Shown piece after piece: positions 1-5,727 of a stretch of DNA of 8,242 bases. Location of the stretch: positions 1-8,242 of the forward strand of contig SKZP01000290.1 in the NCBI GenBank assembly GCA_007127275.1. Direction: 5' to 3'. Origin of the DNA: Planctomycetota bacterium (GTDB taxonomy: Bacteria > Planctomycetota > UBA8742 > SKZP01). A program made the position numbers and the translations under genes. Position 1 is the stretch's first letter; each line of letters begins with the position of its first letter. The notes beneath the pieces were generated by a model. It was not told where the DNA came from. It was given only the letters and a program-made list of their open reading frames with translations, and did no database searches.

Positions 1-59
1 ACTCGCCGCTTTACCAAATGAGGGGGCCAGTGGCTTGTAACCGAAGTGCGTCGAGGCGT

Positions 60-84
60 CCGGCACATCTCATGGTGCCGGTTT
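60..84 (+). terminator. terminator-like hairpin
   Basis: A perfect 7-bp stem, CCGGCAC (60-66) with GTGCCGG (75-81), closes an 8-base loop and is followed by a short TTT run at 82-84. This could end transcription of a plus-strand gene lying left of the window; frames 1 and 2 stop at 19-21 and 38-40. The T run is too short for a strong intrinsic terminator, and no gene can be recognised upstream, so the role is inferred. Confidence 0.3.
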
Positions 85-158
85 CCTGAGTCGCCGCTCT
101 GTTACGAGCCACGAGCAACCGAATACTTCTTTCACGGCAGCGACGAGCCACGCACTGC

Positions 159-164
159 AAGAGG
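159..164 (+). promoter_or_regulatory. ribosome binding site of the 171-1769 gene
   Basis: AAGAGG lies 6 bases before the ATG at 171. This spacing supports 171 as the true start over later in-frame ATGs. No convincing -35/-10 pair is visible in the 170 bases upstream. Confidence 0.6.
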
Positions 165-170
165 CCGTTT

Positions 171-1769
171 ATGACCCCTCTGCCCGCGCAGAAACAGGGA
201 GCCACGCTTCCGTGGCAGGAAGGGCAAGCACTCTTTGAGTGGCTCCTCAAGATGCCCGCTTCCCAACCGTTGCCGGATGGATGCCGGTATGACGCGCAAC
301 AGCTGCTCTTCGGGGAGCCGGCGTCCGGCTCGAGCGGCTCCGGCGACCATGACGCACCGCCGCCGGCCGGCGCCAATACACTCGAGGAACTCGCTGTACA
401 CATTCACGAGCTGCTGCTTGCGGCGGCCAGGTCCGCGGGGGACGAGTCGTGTCAGGCGCGGGTGCAGCTTTATCAGTTCGTGCGCGACGCGTCGCTGCTT
501 CCGCTTGCGGATCCGTTGACCGAAGCAATCTGCGCCGGGCGTGACGAGCATGATGCGCACGGGCTTGCCGAGCTTGCCCGCTGGCTCGTGAGGCGTGCCG
601 CCCACCGCGGGCCGCTCAAGCTCGGACTTGTCTTGCTCGGGCTTGTCGGGGAGCCGGCGGATGTGCCGGATCTCGTCCATCTGGCGCGCCACGACGAATT
701 CACGCTGTTCGCCGCCGTGGCGGCGGGACGCATCCTTGACGAGCCCTGCGAAACCTGGTGGCGCATGGCGCAGCAGAACTACGGCGCCGGCCGCGTCGTC
801 CTCGTCGAGCGACTCTCGACATACTGCTCCGAGTCCCCGGAGGTTCGCCACTGGCTACTTACCGAAGGGTTTCGCGTCGAGGGCTTCGAGGCGGAGCTTG
901 CCTTGCATTGCGCAAAGGGTGCGCGGCTTTCCGCGGTGCTTGCCACACCGGCGCTGCCGCCGGACGTGCTGGGTGCGGCCTGCGAATTGATGCGTCACCT
1001 CTTGCGCTCGACGAGTCCGCAACACCCCCCCTTGATTGGCGAGTACCCGGAGGCGCGCTTTGCCGTCGCCCACCTGTTGCGCCACCTGTCGCAGCAGCCC
1101 GCTGCCGCGCTCGCCGGCGCCGAGGTGGCGCTGGCGGTCCGTGCCTGGCTCGAAAGCCACCATGCGCTCACGTGCACAAGCGCCTCGTTGCGGCGTACGT
1201 TGACGCAGCAGTGTGAAGGGTTGCTGTCGCGCTCACATTGGCTGCGCCTCGTCAGCACCGCCGTTCGCACGGGAACCGAGGCGGAACGGCAGCGCGCCTT
1301 CGACGTTGCCGCCGGCCTCGGGCTCGACTTGTGGGACGAAACGCTCGAACGGTTCAACTTTGTGCCACTGACCGCACCATGGGTGCGCCGCCTCGCTCGC
1401 GAGCAGCCGCAGGAGCGCTTGCTCGAGTTGTTGCGCCTCGGCAGCAAGCAGTTGCCGCATGACGAAATTGCCACCGGCCCGGCCGAGCAATTGCGGCTCG
1501 ACGAGCCCGGCTTCGAGCCACACGCCGCGCTGGATGCGTTGCTTGGAGTGATTTCCAACGACGCCATCACGCTCTTCGAGCCGCGTCTGATCGCCACGGC
1601 AATCCGCAGCCCCGTGGTGCGCAACCGTTATGCCGCGCTGACCATCTTGCAGTACGTCCCGCGCGCCCTTTGGGGCACGAACGTCGAGCAAGCGCTCCGT
1701 CACGTCCGCTTCTGCGAGCCGGACGTGGAACTGGCCGAGCAGTGGCAGCGCCTCGCCGAGGCCTCGTGA
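171..1769 (+). CDS. uncharacterised helical (HEAT-like) repeat protein
   Basis: This encodes a 532-aa protein of unknown function. It has no signal peptide and no clear membrane segment, so it is probably cytoplasmic. Most of the chain is Leu/Ala/Arg-rich amphipathic helix. Residues 149-185, around LKLGLVLLGLVG and RHDEFTLFAAVAA, read like one HEAT-type helix pair. A second pair follows at about 205-250 (GAGRVVLVERLS, then VRHWLLTEGF), and a C-terminal one spans about 480-515 (SPVVRNRYAALTIL). A Gly/Ser/Pro-rich linker at about 50-68 separates a short N-terminal helical part from the body. From memory, the RHxEFTL, WLLxEGF and SPVVxNR pattern resembles proteins that databases label 'limonene hydroxylase'; that name is not supported by any catalytic motif here. 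The ATG is chosen for the AAGAGG site 6 bases upstream. The gene is convergent with mrpG and is unlikely to be co-regulated with it. The coding region is clear; the function is not known. Confidence 0.8.
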   Translation: MTPLPAQKQGATLPWQEGQALFEWLLKMPASQPLPDGCRYDAQQLLFGEPASGSSGSGDHDAPPPAGANTLEELAVHIHELLLAAARSAGDESCQARVQLYQFVRDASLLPLADPLTEAICAGRDEHDAHGLAELARWLVRRAAHRGPLKLGLVLLGLVGEPADVPDLVHLARHDEFTLFAAVAAGRILDEPCETWWRMAQQNYGAGRVVLVERLSTYCSESPEVRHWLLTEGFRVEGFEAELALHCAKGARLSAVLATPALPPDVLGAACELMRHLLRSTSPQHPPLIGEYPEARFAVAHLLRHLSQQPAAALAGAEVALAVRAWLESHHALTCTSASLRRTLTQQCEGLLSRSHWLRLVSTAVRTGTEAERQRAFDVAAGLGLDLWDETLERFNFVPLTAPWVRRLAREQPQERLLELLRLGSKQLPHDEIATGPAEQLRLDEPGFEPHAALDALLGVISNDAITLFEPRLIATAIRSPVVRNRYAALTILQYVPRALWGTNVEQALRHVRFCEPDVELAEQWQRLAEAS

Positions 1770-1825
1770 GGCCCCTCCATCCAGTAGGCCACCCAAAACT
1801 GGGCAGCGGTCGGTCGTCCAAGTTC

Positions 1826-1846
1826 ACGGGCTTCGCCCGTGGGTCG
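1826..1846 (+). repeat. palindromic intergenic repeat, copy 1
   Basis: This 21-base unit begins ACGGGCTTCGCCCGTGGG and lies between convergent genes. With the C at 1825 it forms a perfect 7-bp hairpin, CACGGGC/GCCCGTG, with a TTC loop (1825-1841). Copy 2, 45 bases on, matches at 20 of 21 positions. No T run follows, so if it stops transcription it does not look like a classical intrinsic terminator. Confidence 0.75.
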
Positions 1847-1870
1847 CACCCGGTACGGGCGTTTCATCCG

Positions 1871-1891
1871 ACGGGCTTCGCTCGTGGGTCG
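1871..1891 (+). repeat. palindromic intergenic repeat, copy 2
   Basis: This is the same unit as 1826-1846 with one C-to-T change that turns a stem G-C pair into G-U. It also sits inside a second perfect inverted repeat, ATCCGAC (1866-1872) with GTCGGAT (1888-1894). Two alternative hairpins are therefore possible. Confidence 0.75.
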
Positions 1892-1908
1892 GATCCATTC
1901 TGCGCCCC

Positions 1909-1929
1909 CGATCCACGGGCGAAGCCCAT
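1909..1929 (-). repeat. palindromic intergenic repeat, copy 3 (inverted)
   Basis: On the minus strand this reads ATGGGCTTCGCCCGTGG and onward, matching copy 1 at 19 of 21 positions. It lies opposite in orientation to copies 1 and 2, so it could pair with either to form a longer hairpin. It overlaps a perfect 14-base palindrome, AAGCCCATGGGCTT, at 1922-1935. It begins 29 bases beyond the mrpG stop codon in the direction of operon transcription, so it would form in the 3' untranslated region of the mrp message. Confidence 0.7.
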
Positions 1930-1958
1930 GGGCTTGGGCGTACGACGGGGCCACTTCC

Positions 1959-2318
1959 CTAGCTCGTCGGTGGCGGCGCGTCACCGGCGGTAGGCTCGCT
2001 GGGGGCGTGCTCGCGCAATTCGGCATCGGGCGCACGGTCGTAACTATGCGCGGCGGTGCGGGCAATGGCGTGGGCGGCAATGGGTGCGGTGAGCACGAGA
2101 AAGGCAATCACCGCGAGGGCGCGCAGGGCCACGGCGCCGTCGTTGAAATGAAACGCCGCGGCCAGCACCAGAAAGCCGACGCCGAGCGTGGCCGCCTTGG
2201 TGGTGCAGTGCAGGCGCGTCAAGGCGGTCGGCATGCGGATCACGCCGATGGCGGCAACGACGGAGAAGAAGACGCCGGTCGCCGCCGTTAGCAGCACGAG
2301 GAACTCGATGAGGCTCAT
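1959..2318 (-). CDS. mrpG: Mrp antiporter subunit G
   Basis: This is a 119-aa inner-membrane protein, a small subunit of the Mrp Na+/H+ antiporter and the last gene of the operon. Three membrane segments are visible at about 5-27, 42-58 and 65-84. The family signature lies between segments 1 and 2: GVIRMP at 25-30, then TRLH at 34-37 and TKAATLG at 40-46. A second conserved block, TAPIAAHAIARTA, is at 77-89. The tail from about 92 to 119 is hydrophilic and rich in Pro, Ala and acidic residues. The length is typical for MrpG/MnhG. The ATG start overlaps the mrpF stop (ATGA, 2315-2318) and has a strong AAGGAGGT site 9 bases upstream within mrpF, so translational coupling is likely. The exact biochemical role of this subunit is not settled in the family; it is needed for the assembled complex. 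Confidence 0.95.
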   Translation of the reverse strand: MSLIEFLVLLTAATGVFFSVVAAIGVIRMPTALTRLHCTTKAATLGVGFLVLAAAFHFNDGAVALRALAVIAFLVLTAPIAAHAIARTAAHSYDRAPDAELREHAPSEPTAGDAPPPTS

Positions 2319-2659
2319 CTCTCTTCCACCTCCTTATCCGTGGATCCGGCGGCGTTCGCATTCGACGGCGCGCCGTCGAGGGCCTCGGTGGGAGGCCGTT
2401 CCCTGCGGATCAGCGAGGCGAGCGCGACGGTAATCAAGAAGGCGACCAGCGCGAGGATCATCGCTGCGTCGAGCAACAGGGGGTTCTCCGAGCGAATTGC
2501 GATGATCGCCATCAGCCCGATCGAGAGCAGGGTGCACAAATCGAGCGCCACGACTCGATCCGCCGCGGTGGGCCCGGAAAACAGCCGATAGGCCCCCAGC
2601 AAGAGCGCCCCGAGCAGCGCGACCGTGATGACAATGATGCCGACTTCGAACGGGCTCAT
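2315..2659 (-). CDS. mrpF: Mrp antiporter subunit F
   Basis: This is a 114-aa inner-membrane subunit of the Mrp complex. Three membrane helices are predicted by eye at about 5-25, 40-56 and 61-84. The family motif RLFSGPTAADRVVALD is at 25-40, with the conserved Asp40 at the start of helix 2. The hydrophilic tail from about 85 to 114 is a little longer than in the shortest family members (roughly 90 aa). In Bacillus, MrpF has been linked to bile salt (cholate) resistance as well as to the complex; that is family knowledge and cannot be judged here. The start overlaps the mrpE stop by four bases (ATGA), with GAGGAGG 10 bases upstream. The stop overlaps the mrpG start in the same way. Confidence 0.95.
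   Translation of the reverse strand: MSPFEVGIIVITVALLGALLLGAYRLFSGPTAADRVVALDLCTLLSIGLMAIIAIRSENPLLLDAAMILALVAFLITVALASLIRRERPPTEALDGAPSNANAAGSTDKEVEER
2328..2335 (-). promoter_or_regulatory. ribosome binding site of mrpG
   Basis: AAGGAGGT on the minus strand lies 9 bases before the mrpG ATG and inside the last codons of mrpF. It is close to the full anti-16S consensus and is the strongest site in the operon together with that of mrpB. Confidence 0.75.
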
Positions 2660-3174
2660 CGCTGCGCTTCCTCCTCGCTTCGCTCCGGCGCTTCGCCGTT
2701 GCGCCGCGTCAGATTGAGGATCCGCGCTTCCAGTCGGTCCTGGATCGCACGGATCACCTGCTGGTCGTCGTAGGTGTAGAGGCTATGCACGTAGAGCACG
2801 CGGCGGTCTTCCGAGACGTCGACGCTGACCGTGCCCGGGGTGAGCGAGATGATGTTCGCGAGCAGGGTGATCTCGGCGTCCGTTTGCACGCGCAGCGGTA
2901 CCGCGAGGACGTACGGGCGAGAGTAGTCGGTCTTCGTCAGTACGTCGCGCACAAGCAATAGGCTCGAGCGAAACAACTCGAACAACACAAAGGCCACCAG
3001 GATGATCGCTCCGGGAAGCTTGCCGAAGTAGCTCGCATCGGCAAACGCCTTGCGGGCCACCCACAGGGCAAGATAGCCGAGCACGAAGCCGAAGACGAGA
3101 TTCGGCACGGTGAACGAGAAGGTCAGCACGGCCCATACGACGGCAAGCGCGACATTGAAGAAAAAGAGGTTCAC
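2656..3174 (-). CDS. mrpE: Mrp antiporter subunit E
   Basis: This is a 172-aa membrane subunit of the Mrp antiporter. An N-terminal hydrophobic region at about 4-38 probably forms two helices, and another segment lies at about 54-75. A cytoplasmic-type soluble domain follows, carrying the family block LTPGT (111-115), VSVDVSED (116-123) and LYVH (127-130). The tail at 155-172 is strongly charged (ERSEEEAQR). The length is close to the usual 155-170 aa. The start codon is GTG, not ATG. It overlaps the mrpD stop (GTGA, 3171-3174) and is supported by AAGGAG 7 bases upstream and by the hydrophobic N-terminus beginning immediately after it. Function is by family: MrpE is needed for full antiport activity, but its own mechanism is unclear. 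Confidence 0.95.
   Translation of the reverse strand: MNLFFFNVALAVVWAVLTFSFTVPNLVFGFVLGYLALWVARKAFADASYFGKLPGAIILVAFVLFELFRSSLLLVRDVLTKTDYSRPYVLAVPLRVQTDAEITLLANIISLTPGTVSVDVSEDRRVLYVHSLYTYDDQQVIRAIQDRLEARILNLTRRNGEAPERSEEEAQR
2670..2676 (-). promoter_or_regulatory. ribosome binding site of mrpF
   Basis: GAGGAGG on the minus strand lies 10 bases before the mrpF ATG, inside the 3' end of mrpE. It supports the start at 2659 that overlaps the mrpE stop. Confidence 0.65.
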
Positions 3175-4775
3175 GGCTCGACTCCTTGCAACACCGCCGC
3201 GCGATAAAGCTCCGGCGTAAGCAACTCGGTGGCCATCGCTTCATACCATGCGAGGATCGGCCCGGCGAAAAGGCCCATCACCACGGTGATGCCCGCCATG
3301 ACGAGGCTCGGGACGAACCAACTGAAGCGCACCGGTACCGGGCGCGGATCGAGCGCCACCGGTGTGGGCCGGTCCACGCCGATCGCCACGCCGTCGGCGC
3401 GCTGCTTTGCCGGCTTCCAGAAAGCCTCGTTCCAGATCTTGATCATCGAAAAGAGGGTGAACAGTCCGACAAGCAGCGCCACGCCCACGGCGATCGCCGC
3501 CGAGACCGGATCGAGGCTCGGGGTGCCCCCCTGCTCGACGACTTCGAGTCCGCCCATCAGGATGCCGAGCTTGGCGAAGAAGCCGGACAAGGGAGGGAGC
3601 CCGGCCAGCGACATCGCCGGGATGAAAAAGGCGATCATGATCCACGGCCCCCACCAGTACTTCGCATTGGCAAGTCCGCCGAGAGCCTTGAGGTCCTCGG
3701 TACCGGCGATGCGGCGGGCGAGTCCGGCGACGAGGAAGAGGTTCGACTTGGCGATGATGTTGTGCGCCATGAAGTAGACGGCCGCGCCGATCGCCAGCGG
3801 TGTATAGATCGCGAGGCCGAGCACCATGTAGCCGATCTGGCTGATGATGTGGAAGGAGAGCACCTTGCGAAACTCGATCTGCACCGCCGCCCCCATTACG
3901 CCGATGAACATCGTCGCCACGCCGATCCAGGCGAGCACGGTGAGCACGACCTCGGCATCGGGGGGAAGGATCAGCGTGCAGGTGCGGATCAGCGCATAGA
4001 CGCCGACCTTGGTCAGCAAGCCGGCGAAGATCGCCGAGGTCGCCGGCGAGGGGGCGTGGTAGCTGGCCGGCAACCAGAAAAAGAGGGGAAAGACCCCCGC
4101 TTTGAGGGCGAAGGCGACGAGCAGGCCGACGACGGCGACGATCGCCGAGCCGTGGATCTCGGCGCTTTCGTCGGCGAGTTTGGCGGCGACGTCGGCCATG
4201 TTCAGCGTGCCGAGTTGCCCGTAGAGCACGCCGATGCTGACGAGAAAAATCGCCGAGCCGATCAGGTTGAGGGTGACGTACTTCACCGCCCCCTGGATGC
4301 GTTTTTTGCCGCCACCGAGCCCGAGCAACACGAAGCTCGAGAGCAGCATCACCTCGAACCAGACGAAGAGGTTGAACAGGTCCCCGGTAAGAAAGGCGCC
4401 GCAGACGCCGGCCATCAGGAAGTGAAACAGCGAATGAAAGCCCGAGGCCTGATCGCGGGCGGCGACCTGCGAAAGGGAGAAGAAGCCGATCGTCGCCGCG
4501 CAGATCCCCGTAAGCAGCACCATGGAGGCGGCGAGCCGGTCGGCGACGAGGACGATGCCAATCGGCGCGTGCCAGTTGCTCAGGTGGGCGGTCCAGATTT
4601 CGCCGCCGGCGACACCGAGGAGCAGGACGAGCGAGGCGCCGAAGAGGATCAGCGAGCCGATCGTGGAGATGAGCTGCTGCAGGCGGAGGCGCCGCGCGGT
4701 GAACAGGCACAGCGTCGCCGTAATCAGCGGTATCGCCACCGGGGCTACAACCAGGAATGTCGAGTCGAAGGTCAT
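3171..4775 (-). CDS. mrpD: Mrp antiporter subunit D (proton-translocating, NuoM/N-like)
   Basis: This is a 534-aa polytopic membrane protein of the complex I antiporter-like family, with about 14 membrane helices. The key ion-pathway residues are present. Glu141 in FVWFEVMLLSS corresponds to the TM5 glutamate, and Lys225 in FALKAGVFPLFFWLP to the TM7 lysine. Lys256 is in LLTKVG, His338 and Lys343 are in AHNIIAKSNLF, and Lys402 is in GFFAKLG, matching the TM12 lysine. The HAPSPATSAIFAGLLTK stretch (240-256) is typical of MrpD. A hydrophilic Pro/Val-rich linker at about 455-484 precedes the last helix (about 486-508) and seems somewhat long. The start at 4775 gives a good hydrophobic N-terminus and family-like length, but no Shine-Dalgarno site is visible in the 42 bases after the mrpC stop. 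Translation may depend on coupling or an unstructured leader. The stop overlaps the mrpE GTG start. Confidence 0.97.
   Translation of the reverse strand: MTFDSTFLVVAPVAIPLITATLCLFTARRLRLQQLISTIGSLILFGASLVLLLGVAGGEIWTAHLSNWHAPIGIVLVADRLAASMVLLTGICAATIGFFSLSQVAARDQASGFHSLFHFLMAGVCGAFLTGDLFNLFVWFEVMLLSSFVLLGLGGGKKRIQGAVKYVTLNLIGSAIFLVSIGVLYGQLGTLNMADVAAKLADESAEIHGSAIVAVVGLLVAFALKAGVFPLFFWLPASYHAPSPATSAIFAGLLTKVGVYALIRTCTLILPPDAEVVLTVLAWIGVATMFIGVMGAAVQIEFRKVLSFHIISQIGYMVLGLAIYTPLAIGAAVYFMAHNIIAKSNLFLVAGLARRIAGTEDLKALGGLANAKYWWGPWIMIAFFIPAMSLAGLPPLSGFFAKLGILMGGLEVVEQGGTPSLDPVSAAIAVGVALLVGLFTLFSMIKIWNEAFWKPAKQRADGVAIGVDRPTPVALDPRPVPVRFSWFVPSLVMAGITVVMGLFAGPILAWYEAMATELLTPELYRAAVLQGVEP
3182..3187 (-). 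promoter_or_regulatory. ribosome binding site of mrpE
   Basis: AAGGAG on the minus strand lies 7 bases before the GTG at 3174. It decides the start in favour of the GTG that overlaps the mrpD stop codon. Confidence 0.7.
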
Positions 4776-4817
4776 CGTGGGGACGGCAAGAGAGGGGGGT
4801 GGTGACGTTCGAGCAGA

Positions 4818-5234
4818 TTAGCTGGAGGTCGGTGGCGTGGACTCCTGTTTCGCACCTTCCATCGGTCCCGCGGTTTCCTCTTCCGGCTTCCAGATCTCGC
4901 TTAGATCGTCGGTGCCCGTTTCCATATAGGTGCGCCAGGCAAGCGCGATCAGAAACGCCATGACACCGAAGGCGATCACGATCGCGGTCAGCACGAAGGC
5001 CTGCGGCAGCGGATCGGCATGGGGCGTCGCCAGCGCCGTCTCACCGCGCGGAATGATCGGCATATGCGCCCCGTCGAGAATCCCGTTGAGCCCCGCCGAG
5101 AGGAAGACCACCGTGTTCGCCGCGTGCGAAAGCAGTGCGACGCCAAGCACCACTTGCAAGAGGCGGCGTTGCAGCAGCAAGTAGACCGCGGCGGCGGCGA
5201 CGATTCCGGCGACAATGGCGAGGATGGCATCCAT
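4818..5234 (-). CDS. mrpC: Mrp antiporter subunit C (NuoK-like)
   Basis: This is a 138-aa membrane subunit homologous to complex I NuoK. Three helices lie at about 3-21, 27-47 and 79-101. Conserved features are GVALLSHAANTVVF (31-44) and DPLPQAFVLTAIVI (74-87), the family's signature before helix 3. The C-terminal 34 residues are hydrophilic and acidic (DDLSEIWKPEEE and onward), a feature that varies among homologues. The frame is open six codons further to a TTG at 5252, but the ATG at 5234 is preferred: the protein then starts MDAILAIVAG as in relatives, and a weak GAAGAGA site lies 9 bases upstream. The gap to mrpB is 43 bases and the gap to mrpD is 42 bases. Confidence 0.95.
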   Translation of the reverse strand: MDAILAIVAGIVAAAAVYLLLQRRLLQVVLGVALLSHAANTVVFLSAGLNGILDGAHMPIIPRGETALATPHADPLPQAFVLTAIVIAFGVMAFLIALAWRTYMETGTDDLSEIWKPEEETAGPMEGAKQESTPPTSS

Positions 5235-5243
5235 GAGGCATGT

Positions 5244-5250
5244 TCTCTTC
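5244..5250 (-). promoter_or_regulatory. ribosome binding site of mrpC (weak)
   Basis: GAAGAGA on the minus strand lies 9 bases before the ATG at 5234. It would fall inside the coding region if the upstream TTG at 5252 were the start, so it favours the ATG. Confidence 0.45.
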
Positions 5251-5277
5251 AATGCACGGCGATCGGCGATTCAGCGA

Positions 5278-5727
5278 CTAGGATTCGCGAACCTCGATGC
5301 CGCTGTCGGCCTCCATCATGTGGAACACGAAGGTCATGACGCTTCCGGCGACGAGCAGGTAGACGCCAATGTCGAAGCCCAGCGACGGACCGATCTTCAG
5401 GTAGCTCTCCGCGGTGAGGTGGATCGTTACCCAGTGGCCGCGGCTGGTCAGGAACGGATCGCCGGCGATAACCCAGCCGATCCAGCCGCTGATCACTGCG
5501 ATGGCGAGACCGATCGTCACGACCATGCGCGGCGTGACGTGCAACAACGTCCGTGCGGCCACGGGGCCGAAGACGACGGCGTAGCCGACGAGGCCGGTGG
5601 CGAGCAGCAAGCCGCCGATGAACCCTCCGCCGGGCTCGTCGTGGCCGCGCAGCAAAAGAAACACGCTTGCCACGGCCATCAGCGGCATCAACGCCTTGAT
5701 CATGCTGCTAAGAATGATCGAGCGCAT
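5278..5727 (-). CDS. mrpB: Mrp antiporter subunit B
   Basis: This is a 149-aa membrane subunit. Four helices are seen at about 8-26, 34-54, 68-88 and 117-137. The signature [14 protein letters not shown] is at 27-40, and the second conserved block, [13 protein letters not shown], is at 116-128. Here MrpB is a separate gene, which defines the seven-gene group 1 arrangement. In group 2 operons this domain is fused to the C-terminus of MrpA. The ATG lies 20 bases inside the 3' end of mrpA and has a strong AAAGGAGG site placed within mrpA, so the two are translationally coupled. Known role by family: required for assembly and activity of the complex. Confidence 0.96.
   Translation of the reverse strand: MRSIILSSMIKALMPLMAVASVFLLLRGHDEPGGGFIGGLLLATGLVGYAVVFGPVAARTLLHVTPRMVVTIGLAIAVISGWIGWVIAGDPFLTSRGHWVTIHLTAESYLKIGPSLGFDIGVYLLVAGSVMTFVFHMMEADSGIEVRES

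Noticed and set aside
1..35. Minus-strand sequence resembling the 5' half of a tRNA (CTCATTTGGTAAAGCGGCGAG looks like a D-arm and the start of the anticodon arm).
   Set aside because: The D stem has two of four pairs broken, and the rest of the molecule lies outside the window, so neither the acceptor stem, anticodon nor T arm can be checked. Probably chance; extending the sequence leftwards would settle it.
102..127. Possible sigma-70 promoter, TTACGA and AATACT, upstream of the 171-1769 gene.
   Set aside because: The spacing is only about 14 bases and both boxes match the consensus poorly.
1700..2291. Open frames on both strands running through the 1770-1958 gap.
   Set aside because: They are translations of the palindromic repeat cluster and of antisense mrpG, with no independent start signal or recognisable protein features.
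3186..4805. Long plus-strand open frame (539 codons) antisense to mrpD.
   Set aside because: The translation is a low-complexity run of Arg, Glu, Asp, His and Gly, typical of the shadow of a GC-rich membrane protein gene. mrpD itself has clear family motifs.
5235..5252. Earlier TTG start for mrpC at 5252.
   Set aside because: The six extra residues MKRTCL are unlike relatives, and the only ribosome-binding-like site would then lie inside the gene. ATG at 5234 fits better.
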